Shown: positions 52,726 through 63,932 of the stretch, piece by piece
How the letters are laid out: every line of letters starts with the position of its first letter
Numbering within the stretch: the first letter of the stretch is position 1
Source: Halisarca cf. caerulea
Taxonomy: Eukaryota; Porifera; Demospongiae; Chondrillida; Halisarcidae
Assembly (NCBI GenBank): GCA_963170055.1
Contig: CAUJGJ010000444.1
Coordinates: 6,109,118-6,173,117, forward strand
DNA length: 64,000 bases
Direction: 5' to 3'
Notes under the pieces: model-generated
What the model was told of the DNA's origin: nothing
Seen by the model: only the letters and a program-made list of their open reading frames with translations
Databases searched by the model: none
Made by a program: the position numbers and the translations under genes

Positions 52726-52905
52726 TGGATAGCAGCATCTATTGTTGGTTGCAAGGATTCTGTGAACATTTATGAATCTGTTTACACTTCTGTGGATGAT
52801 GCAACTAAAGCACTTGTGCCATATCTGTTTCATACTGAAGCAATCAATGTGAAGCATTTGCAGAGGCAAGCAGGTGGAGCAGACTGTGGGCTATTTGCAA
52901 TTCAT
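52726..52905 (+). pseudogene. Ulp1/C48-like protease fragment
   Basis: The frame reads WIAASIVGCKDSVNIYESVY, then LQRQAGGADCGLFAIH. Q followed by DCGLFA is the oxyanion/catalytic cysteine motif of Ulp1-like proteases, which many transposons carry. The N-terminal catalytic histidine part is missing because the MITE sits immediately upstream. Confidence 0.65.
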
Positions 52906-53130
52906 TGACAAGGTGTTCAGCTGTAATACCAGCACCTTTATAATCATTCTTGATGATCTCGGGGTGGGCTTTCAGATAGTCTAATAGCTGAACGAACCAC
53001 TTTGCTGAAAGGGGCTTCACGATACTCAGTCTCAATCAACTGGGTTCTTAACATTGCTATTCATTTGTTGCTGAATCTGTTCTGCAGACCACCTTTGGAA
53101 CTGATCGTGCATAAAGTTCTTTGTTGCTTT
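52906..53130 (-). pseudogene. transposase C-terminal-like fragment
   Basis: The minus strand reads LSIVKPLSAKWFVQLLDYLK, AHPEIIKNDYKGAGITAEHL. The K.L.AKW..Q..DYL...P..I...F...GI pattern closes several transposase-like proteins of animals. It is isolated and truncated. Confidence 0.5.
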
Positions 53131-53354
53131 AGGCCCGGGGCACACCACGTCCAATTTGATGACAACGTTGACGATTATGTCATGATTTTGTGGTTACACT
53201 TCATTTCATCGTGAACGCGAACGTGACTCAATCATTATCGTGGTCATGGTCGTGAAAATGAAGCCGCAGTGACAATTACGTCAGATGATAAACTCACAAC
53301 AAAGTGAAAAGTCGAGCGCTGGTTTGGACGATTTAGCGAACGAAACTATTTGAA

Positions 53355-54324
53355 ATGGCAAGCGGAGAGAAGACAATTAAGATTAAATGGGAACCTGAGG
53401 CAGAGAGAGCGTTGATAGACATTTGGGCAGATGTATTGACCGAAAAGGACGGCAAAATGGTGAGCAGGAAGACGAAAGAAAAAGGTGGCTACAGCCAGTT
53501 TGAATCAGGAACTAAAGAAGATGGACTTGAAGACTTGGAGGGAAAACAGGAAAAGAGTATGATGGAGACCCTATTGACTGGGAATCTGCAATAGTGTGCT
53601 GGCCCAACTTTGAGACATTCTACAAATGTTTTAAAGACCACCCATCCTTTGGTCCAGGAAAGGTAGACGAGTCATGCGTAGTACCAATACCCAAGGAGGA
53701 AGTGGTTATCACTGATGACCTACCAGAGGACGTGGTAAAGTCGGCCAATTCAAGCCTCCAAGACACACCATCAACATCACGGTGCCCAAGCCGACTGTCA
53801 AATAAAAGTGAGCAGGATGATATGTCCTACGTTGGAGATGAGGATGACGATGCAGAAGAAGATGATGACAACACCCCTCCTCCAAAGAAGGTCAAGTCGG
53901 AGAAAGACAAGCTGCCTGCCAGAGTAGGTAAAAAAAGGCAGCAACATCATCTGGCCCTCTTCAGTTTTTGTCAGCATTTAGTGACATCCAAGAATTGATG
54001 CAGGCAAGGCAAATTGAGCATAAACAAAAAATGCAACAAGAAGCCCAATCATTCCAACAAACATTGGAACAAAACAGAGTTAAATTTGAAGCGTTCACAT
54101 GTGCCTGTAGCTACCTGATGGTGATTGAAGAATGTTGCCCGATTCGTTCATTTTTGGTTCGCAAGCATCTGGACTTTCCAGATTTGGAGAGAGTTGTCAC
54201 ATCAAGCATGGCAGATGCTGTAAGAAAAGAAATATGCAACAATTCAGAGGAAGAAACCGCTCATGTGTCTGTGTCATTGCCCGGCCTGTTTGGCTTGGCA
54301 ATCATTAAAACTTTAGAGTGCTAA
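53355..54324 (+). pseudogene. Myb/SANT-like (MADF-type) protein, frameshifted
   Basis: It starts MASGEKTIKIKWEPEAERAL then IDIWADVLTEKDGKMVSRKT, a trihelix/Myb-SANT-like DNA-binding start. Frameshifts near 53480, 53540 and 53950 are needed. In the right frames the text continues EYDGDPIDWESAIVCWPNFE, FKDHPSFGPG, an acidic stretch (DEDDDAEEDDDNTPPPKK), and a coiled coil (QARQIEHKQKMQQEAQSFQQ). Such proteins often act as second genes of Harbinger-type transposons, but no Harbinger transposase is nearby. Confidence 0.65.
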
Positions 54325-54559
54325 TTGCGATCTCAGGTCTATCACTAGTTAACTTGAACAGAAAAAACAGAGGCACTGGATGGGGACCCGCAAAAATAAG
54401 AACGCGAAAATTGCAAGCCCGCGAAAATTAGAGCGCATAAGGTATGACTAGATCATGTGATATCACATGATCACCACAATTTATAATAATTATGATATAA
54501 GCAATGATTGAAATTCTGAATCAGTTAGCAATGACATAAGTGTTAATAGGTAAGAGTAC

Positions 54560-55850
54560 ATGGTCTTTCTGTAAGTGTTTAGAGGTAATGAATGCATGGT
54601 CTTTCTTTCCTCTGCAGTCAGTGATGCTCTAGATAGAAATAATGTATCAGGAGATATAGGTGAAGGAGATAGCAGTGAAAGAAGCTGTAGAAACAGGAAG
54701 AGAATACTTGCAGTTCTTCCATCCAGCTTTCTGAAGACAAAAGGGCAACTCAAGTGCCCTATAAGTGTGGGATAGAGGCATTCTCTGTTTTCCTAAAGCA
54801 CATATCAAATGCCCCAATACATATATATTCCTAGGGGGAAGTATTGTGTATCATGGCAAAGATGAGTCTTGCTGGCAAAATTCATCTACATTCTGGTATG
54901 CAGGAGGAAGACATAATGACAGAGATCCGTTCTGTCTTCGCTAGCAAAATGAGTGAAGATCATGTTTTTCCTTTCAAGATTCTTCAGGCCATAGGAAGAG
55001 GCTGAAAATCATTCACAGTTCCAAACACATCATCTTCATTTGTTTGGACTGCTAAAGAAGTTGCAAATTCAGCTGGGAAGGGTGCCATCTATATCTGGGC
55101 TCAAGCAGATTCACATGCAATCCTAACGAGGAACACCCTGGCCATTAACGGATCTACATCATAATTTGCATGCAGTTGTCATTATCGTGCTATTTAATAC
55201 ACCTGAAACTTGATCAATTCAGACAGTGATGAAAAGAAAGGCTTTCTCAAGCCAATGCTACAAAACAAAATGAACACCCTCAACAAAGGAACAGCCTGGT
55301 ACATAATGGTAACGAGGCATATATTGACCTTATTGATACTGCATCTCCAGCAAATGATGAGAACAGTGCACCTGTTACCAGTTTATGGGAAGCAGCTACT
55401 GAGCCAGCTTCACTACTCACATTGGAGCAAGGCATGTAAGTGTGATGTAATATCATTGCTATCATTGCTATATTCTTAAAAGCCACCTGCATATGTTTAC
55501 AGGGTAGATCCCGGTACACTACTCAAGTATCACCATTCTAGCTTGCTAAGTGATGATGATGATAATGTACACAGGCTCCTTATAGTGTGTCATGCAAATG
55601 AGGAAAAAATGGCTTCCGCTTGGCAGTAGCTAAAAAATTAGCACTTTTTTAGCTCAAGACAATGCATCTTCTTACTTTTCAAAATCGCTCTGTGTTTTAT
55701 TGCTGCATGTATGCTTGTTCTGCAGGGAGCTTGCTGAGGACAACCATTTAGATGACCTTTACTATGTGATCCAATTTAGATGACCTTTACTATGATGATC
55801 CAATTGTCAATGATGACGAGGATTTTGTGAGTCTATGACTTGTTCCTATG
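54560..55850 (+). pseudogene. decayed exons of an unrecognised gene
   Basis: Possible exons: after TTCCTCTGCAG at 54619 (SDALDRNNVSGDIGEGDSSE); 54840-55130 (KIHLHSGMQEEDIMTEIRSV, with TGA at 55003); and around 55310-55437 (NEAYIDLIDTASPANDENSA, ending at GTAAGT). Splice-like borders exist, but the frames break repeatedly. It is likely a relic of a transposon-borne or expanded gene. Confidence 0.35.
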
Positions 55851-56599
55851 ATGCATGTAGACGCATGTCATCTCGCTGCTCCCTATATATTTCCTATACA
55901 GGATTAGAATCTGATCTGATTCAGTCCCCTGCATTTGTACATGTTAGTCTGGTGTTGGGTTAGGAATGCCAAAGTACATGTTAGTTAAAATTTGCTTTTT
56001 GACACCACAAAATGTAGCTGGTAACTATGACCATAGAGTGTCTATGCTACAACCATCTATGCTACAACACACTGTCACATGTTGTGTTTTGATTGTTTTC
56101 TGCACATACTTACACAAGTGGGACATGTCCAATTCACACTGTTATGGCTTCAGCGGTTACAAAATTTACCTTCACTTTTTTGTTTTATTTGTCTTACTCT
56201 GATATAGATTTTGTGACAATCACATAACGTTCACTACCCTCAATCCTTAATGGTACTCAGTGTCTAGAGCCAAAATATTGGCTATTGGTCCTTAAGAGGT
56301 TAGTCCTTTAAGCTGATGTGGGTTTAGCCTTTCTTAATGCAAATTGGGGATGCCTGTCTTTGAATCCACGATACCAATCCCATCCTGCTTTTTTTGACTT
56401 GTCTTGCACATGCGAGCCTCATGCGAGTGACAGAATGTGAGTGATAATTATCACCTTTTATAGAGAGGAAAATGGTGGCTATGGTTAAACAGGCCCTACT
56501 CAGCGACTAATCCTACAATGTCCTTAAAGCTTGAAAGAACTTTCTAAGTATTTACACAAAAGAATTGTCCACCTTTGGTAAGATAGAATTGTCTACCTT
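55851..56599. other. spacer, no gene seen
   Basis: Contains GTGGGACATGTCCAATTC at about 56118, a probable relic of the terminus of the MITE seen at 13725 and 52725. Confidence 0.4.
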
Positions 56600-56791
56600 T
56601 AGTAAGAAGATCCAGCTAGTCCAAGAGATTTTCAGCACTTGGTATCACTTTGGGTTCAACTTAACCGCCACTTCTTCTCCATCGACAATTTCCTTTAAAC
56701 ATCCAATATTTAAGATGTTCACTCGGATTTTGTTCCATGTATCCTTTGATTCCAGCCACTCTACAAATATTTTGTTTGCATTTTTTGACAT
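56600..56791 (-). pseudogene. third relic of the SH3/Tudor-like module
   Basis: From the ATG at 56791 the minus strand reads MSKNANKIFVEWLESKDTWN, RVNILNIG, DGEEVAVKLN, a TGA at 56647, and then YQVLKISW. It aligns with element 1 (VKWLESKDEG, VNVKHIL, VVKLGSRRY) and element 2 (MSKNEIFVNWI). No BEN domain or Tc1 ends were found next to it. Confidence 0.6.
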
Positions 56792-56913
56792 TGGGCAGAT
56801 TTGTCACATGTCAAGTAATAGTAACACTCGAGTCAATTGACATGCTCACACTTCACACCTTATATATCAGCACTTATGTATTGAAAGTGAGTGTAACAAG
56901 TAATTCCATTTAA

Positions 56914-57908
56914 CCTTTTAATGACCAAAGACCAGTTAACTGGCTCTGTTCTGCTGTACCCCTTATGTACAGCGAGGATCAAACATTGTGTAATCGCTAT
57001 GAATTTTATATCAAAAGATAGAGCAAGAAGCACTTAATAAAAGGTGTACTTTTCAACTCGATACATAGTGGTTGAAACAGTACAATAGCCACTCAAAAGT
57101 ACAAAAAATGTAGCTGAATCACTATAAATGCAGTTATACTAAGTAGTTTACAGAGTTATGCAAGCAATAAAGATAGCCGTCTCCAAAGCGAATTGCTTCA
57201 AGTATCAATTTTTGGTCAGATATGCCTCTGTTTGGTTTAGTTTGAAGTGCCCTACTTGCCTGAGTGGCTCTAGTGCTCCCGAAGAATAGTCCAGACAGCA
57301 ACAGAAGGTCCTGAGTCGAATTTGTTACGCACAAAACTGCAAAAATATCCTGAATTCCAATTCATCGAAGCTGTTCACCACCGAATAGAACGAAACTGAA
57401 GATTTGTCCCAGGTTTCAGCTTGTGGAGATGTACCTCTCATTAAGTACGTTTACTGGCAGTTTTCAAAGCAGATAAATGCGCTTTCAAGGTTGTTTTTGG
57501 GCTTATACTGCATTCGCAGTTTACCCATTACTCCACATTATCAAGTCGAACAAACTATAACAAACTTTCTTTTGCTTGCATGTGTTTGTCTATTTATTCT
57601 TGTGTACTTTAGCAAGTTGTAATGATGGACTACAGTGTTTACGGTAATGATATATGAAAAATTCGTGAATTTATAAAGTGCGAACACTGCACATGATGAA
57701 ATCTGCATTCTGTGAGCTCACAGTGGATCGCTCAGTATTCTGTTTGTGCAACAGGCCTTAAGAGATGTTGAATCTGGAGAATAGGAACATTTAAAAGATT
57801 AGATAAGGACATTTTGACGAAAAATAGACATGACAAAGTTTGCGCCAGTTAACTGGTCTTCGGTCCTTAACGGACTAGCAGTAACAAAAAAACGCAGTCC
57901 GTAAAAGT
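56914..57908. mobile_element. piggyBac-type MITE (995 bp)
   Basis: Flanked by TTAA at 56910-56913 and 57909-57912. The left end is CCTTTTAATGACC and the right end its inexact inverse (ACTTTTACGGACT). A nearly perfect inner inverted word, GACCAGTTAACTGG, lies near each end. The terminus resembles those of piggyBac 1 and 2 (CCYTTTAAYG). No gene. Confidence 0.75.
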
Positions 57909-57912
57909 TTAA

Positions 57913-57954
57913 AAACTCGTGGGCCGCCTACGGCCCTGGAAACTAGAATCACTT
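57913..57954 (-). repeat. solo right end of a hairpin-B element
   Basis: Matches the inverted right end of 62237-62525: AAAACTCGTGGGCCGCCTAC followed by GGCCCTGGAAACT. Only about 42 bp are present. Confidence 0.7.
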
Positions 57955-58014
57955 GGAAATGGTCCTCACGGAATTGAAAGATCCCGAGCCTAAGATATAA
58001 TGTTTTATGATAAA

Positions 58015-58037
58015 ATGTGTGTGTGTGTGTGTATGTG

Positions 58038-58091
<54 letters not shown>
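58015..58091. repeat. GT microsatellite
   Basis: A TG run with two short interruptions. Confidence 0.95.
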
Positions 58092-58093
<2 letters not shown>

Positions 58094-58242
58094 CCTGATG
58101 TAAAGCTGTGAGTTGTGTTAACACTCTCTTGCGTAGAACAGCTGGTATCTATGCAGGTAGAACGTTGTAAGTTGCACATGTGGTTTCTGGTTGCATTACA
58201 CAATATATGTACTAGGTACACTTGTGTGTTAATTGTACTCAC

Positions 58243-58393
58243 CATTGCTATCTTGAATTTTTTCCCACACAGTGACAAAATTCTCATTGGAGTCAGTGTG
58301 TCCCGTAAACAACCTCAAAAGCGGGGTCTGGTGGCACTGAAAGTTCCGAACATTTAGTGCAGCTTTCACAGAACCATCTTCATTGAACATAAT
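58243..58393 (-). CDS. single open exon with good splice sites
   Basis: The minus strand has the acceptor TTACAG at 58395-58394 and the donor GTGAGT at 58242. The 151-bp exon is open in one frame: IMFNEDGSVKAALNVRNFQC, then LRLFTGHTDSNENF. The family is not recognised and its neighbouring exons were not found. It could be part of a host gene extending beyond the region I can read. Confidence 0.4.
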
Positions 58394-59953
58394 CTGTAAC
58401 ACAAAAGAATGTTAAAGTATTCATTGACAGTACTTTATTTTCACTGTTTCACAGATATCCTCATAATTTTATGTGTAGTAACGTGTTGTGTTACATATTG
58501 TTTTGACTAATTGTTTGTTGGAAAATGTTGTACATAATAAATTTTTTCACAAGTATTCTTTTGAAAAGCAATGATTGTGACTTTTATCATTAATATGCTG
58601 ACAAAGAAAGATATATATGAAAATGTGCATTACATGGTATTAGTGTTATAATGCAACAATGCGTATAATATAAAGTAAGGTAGGGTATTACGGGACGGAG
58701 GCTATTTTTAGCCGTTACGTGATAGCTTGAACAGCGGCATCAGGAAGTGTGCGCAAAATTCCAAAATTGCTGTGTAGGTTTGTTTGCCATCTGTTAACCA
58801 CACCATCCACTGAATAGCAAAGAACTCAGTGGCTGTGACAGTGTAAACGAACACAAGTTATAAATACTGTATTCCTACCTTAAAAATGTCTTGAAGAAGC
58901 TAAGAAATCAGTGCTCAATTTCAAAACAGTGATGATAGCACCAAATATCAAAAAACTTAAATAAAAAATACATCATCAAAAAGCTAAAAACATGCTGTTT
59001 TCCATGCTAGGGAAAAAATAAACAAAATTATTGATGACATGAGACAGAGCCCTGTGTGTGAAGAGCGGCCATTATTAGGCTTTGCGACCAATAATGGCCT
59101 ACCCAAGTAACCCTAACCCTAAAGAACTCTTTGTATCTTCGCTTATACATAATGTGAGTAATTGGATTCTATGTTTAATTATAGATAATATGTGGCCCTA
59201 AGTGGAATGCTAGTAAATTATTCTTCACCTCCATCTGTTGCCTCTCTACAAGGAAAGATCCTTAGGTGTCCCATATCTCCCCACATTACTCTACGTAACT
59301 TACGTCAAGGGCATGGTGGTTGTTGGGAAATACAAGCAACTTGCTGATGCTACGCACGGCTCCAAAGGGAATTTTTGTCACATGGTTAATGAATTCGGTG
59401 CCGTCTACGTATTTTACAAATACGCTGTTGTCTCGACGCACAAGGTACCAATGCTTTCCCATTCCAGTAAACGTCCTGCTAGAATCTGCTGTGCTAGGCA
59501 GCTGCATAAACTGTTTCCATACGGTCGGTGCGCCCGCCTAAATTTAGCTCTTCGATGAATTTTATAGGCTATTATATAGAAAGTGAGGGATATTCGGCAT
59601 GCAAGTGAGAAGGCAGAAATGGAAACTTCAAATTCGTTTGAAGACTTTTGTTTGTTACCATTGCCGCTTTCTAGCGACAGCTCCAATGTGGTTGCCCGTG
59701 TTTATGTAAACACGAATTCCTCGCTAGCCGCAAGTGGATTGCTTGTTCCGTATTGTCACGTACTCATACATCACGTGCACATTGCCTCGGGAAACAACGA
59801 AATGAACAATGAATGTAGATGTTGAAGGAGAATTTATTAGATACCATGCATGATAATACAAAAATAACAAAATTAATAGAAAGTGAGAATAATTACATAA
59901 ATTTTCTACTTTGAAAAATACTGTATTCGTAATTCTGCAATGTACTTTTACAG
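58394..59953. other. spacer, no firm gene
   Basis: A minus-strand frame of 73 codons (59286-59507, HWYLVRRDNSVFVKYVDGTE) is the only candidate and has no family match. The rest is AT-rich. Confidence 0.35.
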
Positions 59954-60854
59954 CTTGTTCATATGGTGCTATTGACTTGGACAACGATGACTACACTGTT
60001 GACTTGGACAATGACAACACTGTGGTGGACTTGGATGACTCCAGGGAAGAGGAAGCCGAGTATGGGCTTGTGGACCTGAGTAGTGCTGGAGGGAAGGAAG
60101 AGGACAACATTGAAGCAGCCAAAAGCACAATTGGAACATGTTGTAGCTACAGATGCACAGATTACTTTACGCCCATAGAGGTAGAACAGCTACAACGACT
60201 ATTTACTTCCAAGTCACAGACAGACCAGCAACAATTTTTGCTTGACCAGGTTACTTTAGCCGATGTACATGGGACAGAATACAAAGATGTTACATTTCAA
60301 CTCCATGGTTGCATTGTTTGCAAGCAAGCCATCACAGACATATTACACACATCACAAACAAGGTTGAAACACATGTTCTCCATGGCAATGGAAGGTATTG
60401 TTAAAGTCCCAGTGGCTAAGAGAAAGAGAGGCAACTCAATGAAGTACACCCATGCTATTTCTTGGTTTGATACCTACACCCATGAATTTGGTGAGAAAAT
60501 GCCCCACATGGAGCAGATTCACCTTTCCGTTGGTCAAACAAAGAAATCACTCTATCAGACAATGAAAGGCACACACCATGCACCATGCATGCACTGCAAC
60601 AAGTAATTTGAGTTAAAAACTCGTGGGGGCTGCCGCCCCACGCACTCGAATCACTTGCAAAGCATTGGAGTGTAAGTGCACAGCTGAACATTCATTGAAC
60701 ATACTGTTTATTGTAACTGGACAATTGTTTTGAAAACAATTGCCATATTTGGCAATTGTTTTCAAAACAATTCCTATAACTCATTCCTGTATAAATTCAT
60801 GCTTCTCTATTACTATTATATAAATTCTCTATTATAAGACTTTTCTTCAAATCC

Positions 60855-60903
<49 letters not shown>

Positions 60904-61168
60904 GACGAGCGTTACACACCGGAAGTCCAAATGAAAACAATATAGGGGCTGCCGCAGGCAGCCCCTAAAAATGAACTTGGAGTTCATGTTGCATGGACAT
61001 GTGACATTTCCAAACTTTCCAGTGTGTATTACATATTCTATGAACCTGAAGCCACACAACTTCATAGTGATTGTAGAATCACTCCAGAATGATGGCTTGC
61101 ATTCTGAGGACATCATTACATATGAGCACTTTACAACCATTTGGCATAAAGAATTCAAACATGTCATT
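59954..61168 (+). pseudogene. transposase-like N-terminal region, split by a hairpin-A element
   Basis: The first part (59954-60599) follows the acceptor TTTTACAG. It has an acidic repeat (LDNDDYTVDLDND), a CCSYRC...F motif, QQQFLLDQV, LHGCIVCKQAITDILHTSQT, and IHLSVGQTKKSLYQ. This is the DNA-binding half of a widespread animal transposase-like family. After the insertion (60600-60965) comes the next part (60971-61168: VTFPNFPVCITYSMNLKPHN, FTTIWHKEFKHVIIPK), with donor GTTAGT. The catalytic half is not found downstream. Confidence 0.55.
60600..60965 (-). mobile_element. hairpin-A element, copy 2
   Basis: Nearly the same sequence as 52017-52365 in reverse orientation, with a longer TA array (60857-60901). 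It starts CAAGTAATTTGAGTTAAAAA and ends with the inverted GGGGCTGCCTGCGGCAGCCC. It interrupts a transposase-like frame. On the element strand both copies follow ATTTTTA, suggesting a target preference. Confidence 0.85.
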
Positions 61169-62236
61169 ATTCCAAAGGTTAGTTACAGTGCATCCACAGG
61201 TACACTCCAAAGTGCATGGAATGGCAATTTATGCAAGCATACAAAAATGTGGACTGCACATTCTGAACAAATGCATACAATTCTCGAACATACGTATGTA
61301 TGTACATATGTTCATGCATATGCATACACACTGCAGTGCACCTGTACATATGGTATAGAACAAAAAAAGTTGATGTGAAGGGTTTTTATTACGTTTATCT
61401 TACGTCGTGATCACAGAACTGATACACCGTGGGCACGGAGCAGGTACGCCGCGATCCTGAAAATTCGTATCGTGACCATGGGAGGTCAGGACCGTGATCC
61501 CATTGCTCTACACCACAAGAGACTGCCTGAGAGCGATTAAACCTTACTTTGATGTCGACGTGAATCCACATGATATGAAAATGATACGAGGACAATCGCG
61601 CACTGCACCGTTTCTTCAGAGCACAGCGTCAATTTGAAGTGAATAAATCGAGAAATAGTAATTTAACAATATGGATGATTGCAAAGTAGTACTCCTCCTG
61701 AACGTGTACGCCCTACAGTTAGGAGCATCATTCCACGAATCACACAGAACAGGCACAGAACAAGCAGCCATGTTATTTTCAGTATATGTACGAATAATTT
61801 TGCGCACTAGTCTACCCACTTCCAGGAGAGCGCGAACTAGCGTATAGATTATTTCCTTGCTTTGCGGCAGGTAAAATGTGCCTGCTTGTTTACATAGACA
61901 ATGATGTCAATCCATTTGCATAGCAACTATTGATTCACTGTTAAATATAGTCAGATAAACGTAAAATTTTGTTGTCCAACTCGAGAAAGACGAAGATGAT
62001 ATGACATCCACCTTTGGCCAGAGTAGAAGTACACTAAGAGGCATTATCACGCTACAGGTAATCTTACAGGTACAGGCACACACACAGGTACAAGCTACAG
62101 GTAATCTTACCAATGATGTCTTCTTCTTCTTTGTGTGTACATTTTGTATGTATGTAGTACTAAGTATGTACGGTACAAGAGATAATTAAGTTGACGTAAA
62201 ACAAGCATAGCATGCTTCTATGAACGTCCTTTTTTT
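61169..62236. other. spacer, no gene seen
   Basis: Includes a small repeat of CAGGTAATCTTAC and CAGGTACA near 62055-62115. No family signature. Confidence 0.4.
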
Positions 62237-62525
62237 GGGCCGCCGGAAGGCGGCCCTATATTGTTTTTACTTTCACCGGAAGTGTCCGGAACGTCCGGAA
62301 CGATGTCTAGATATATATATATATATATATATATGTCAACAACATGGCGGACGCGAAGTCGGTACGTAATCTTTCGGCTATATTTCGGTAAAATTCATTC
62401 GTTCGCTTCTGATTTTATCAGCGAAGAGTCTTTTCGACCAGAAGAGTTCTTCGAAGACGAGTTCCAAGCGATTCGAGTTTCCAGGGCCGTGGGCGGCCCA
62501 CGAGTTTTTTAAACTCGAATCGCTT
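62237..62525 (+). mobile_element. hairpin-B element, copy 1 (289 bp)
   Basis: The left-end hairpin is GGGCCGCCGGAAGGCGGCCC. It is followed by ACTTTCACCGGAAGTGTCC (ETS-like CCGGAAGT), a TA array (62312-62335), GTCAACAACATGGCGGACGC (YY1-like AACATGGCGG), and a right-end double hairpin. The outer stem is AAGCGATTCGAGTTT with AAACTCGAATCGCTT; the inner is GGGCCGTGGGCGGCCC. The element is preceded by a T run. No gene. Confidence 0.88.
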
Positions 62526-62556
62526 ATTACGGACTGTTTTACACGCCTGATTTTTT

Positions 62557-62623
62557 GGGCCGCCTTCCGGCGGCCCCTATATTATTTTTACTTTGACCGG
62601 AAGTGTCCGTAACGTCCGTAACG

Positions 62624-62662
<39 letters not shown>

Positions 62663-62870
62663 AACAACATGGCGGACGCTAAGGCAGTACCCAATTCTCT
62701 CCTATAATTCGACGAAATTGGAACGTTTGCTCCTCATTTCATCAGCGAAGGGACTTTTGGAGTAGAAGAGATCTTCGAAATGTTAGTTTCGTGAATAACG
62801 ACAACTTCCAAGCGATTCGAGTTTCCAGGGCCGTGGGCGGCCCACGAGTTTTTTAAACTCAAATCGCTTG
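62557..62870 (+). mobile_element. hairpin-B element, copy 2 (314 bp)
   Basis: Same organisation as copy 1, 31 bp downstream and in the same orientation: hairpin GGGCCGCCTTCCGGCGGCCC, GACCGGAAGTGTCC, a TA array (62631-62661), and AACAACATGGCGGACGC. The identical right-end double hairpin has one outer-stem change. It is also preceded by TTTTTT. Confidence 0.88.
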
Positions 62871-63677
62871 TTTCCTTACAGAAGACTTACGGGCAGATAT
62901 ATGGTACACACAGGTGAGGAGAAATCTGCAGGGACAAATCGACATGAAGGGCAATTTCTTCTGAAATTTTAGCGTTCAAATCAAGGCATCATCTTCGAAA
63001 GGATGGTTGTCTCCCCAAATGTTTATCGTAAGCTCGTAGTGTAAGTACATACAAGACTTGCAGCGAGTGCGAGACAGCTGTGAGAATGCCACGTTGGCCT
63101 TAAGTCAGCATTTTCAAAACCTTTTTAAGATTGTTGAAGGAAATCAAAACCAAAAGAGGAAAATTCCAATACATTCTTCCACGAAAACACTCACAGCTAC
63201 TTATTGAGGATATTCATACGCGGCCACCATCTTTATGATGCATCATAAAGTATTGCACAACCGTAATTCTGTTGAATTCTTACAAGGTGTGTTACAGGTG
63301 TAATTTTCACAAGCAACACACTTTTTACACCTGAAATTAAGGGCATAATTCGGCAGTCAAACGTCAACTTTATTATTTTTTGTACTGTACATCTGGTGAA
63401 CAAAAATACTAACTGAAGGAATTATGTATGTTTTCTTAAAAGTGTATAATACATGTACCTGTAGACATGTGTACATGTTATGCATTGACATCCAAGGTTA
63501 CATGCTCCTACTAATGTTTCTGTGTGTGGTACCACATGATTTGCAAGCCTTAGGAGAAACCACATACGTACTAGGATACACACATGTGAATATATATTGT
63601 CTTTCTACACACAAGCATATTTCCGGTATGTACATGCACATAATAAATAGATGAATGGGCTTACCTGCTACACTTAG
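62871..63677. other. spacer, no gene seen
   Basis: AT-rich, no family signature or element end recognised. Confidence 0.4.
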
Positions 63678-63932
63678 GGGGTACCAACTGGATGTCCACT
63701 CCTCAGTCAGCCCACCACAGCATGGGTGGACAAAGAGGCTCTTCAAAGAGACATCCCAAAGTGGTTCAAGTGGATGTCCAGTGTCTCCATGCAGGAGTGG
63801 AAAGACTTAATTCTTGGCCACCACTTTGCCTTGCCTAGAAGAGCCTGTAGATCAAACAACAACAGAGTCATTGTGGCTACTGCCCAAGACATTGTCCATT
63901 TCTCAAAGTCAACTTATCAGTGGCACACATAA
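63678..63932 (+). other. possible terminal exon
   Basis: After the acceptor-like CTGCTACACTTAG an open frame reads VPTGCPLLSQPTTAWVDKEA, WFKWMSSVSMQEWKDL to a stop at 63930. No family recognised. The opposite strand also has a GTAAGC donor at about 63667, so the strand is uncertain. Confidence 0.25.

Noticed and set aside
55570..55600. CACAGGCTCCTTATAGTG, similar to the CACAGG element terminus
   Set aside because: Only one end and partial similarity; no partner end found, so no element was called.
61395..61595. Similarity in style between 61400-61600 and 53140-53230 (GATCACG/ACGTC-rich, near transposase-like pieces)
   Set aside because: No alignable repeat could be established by eye.
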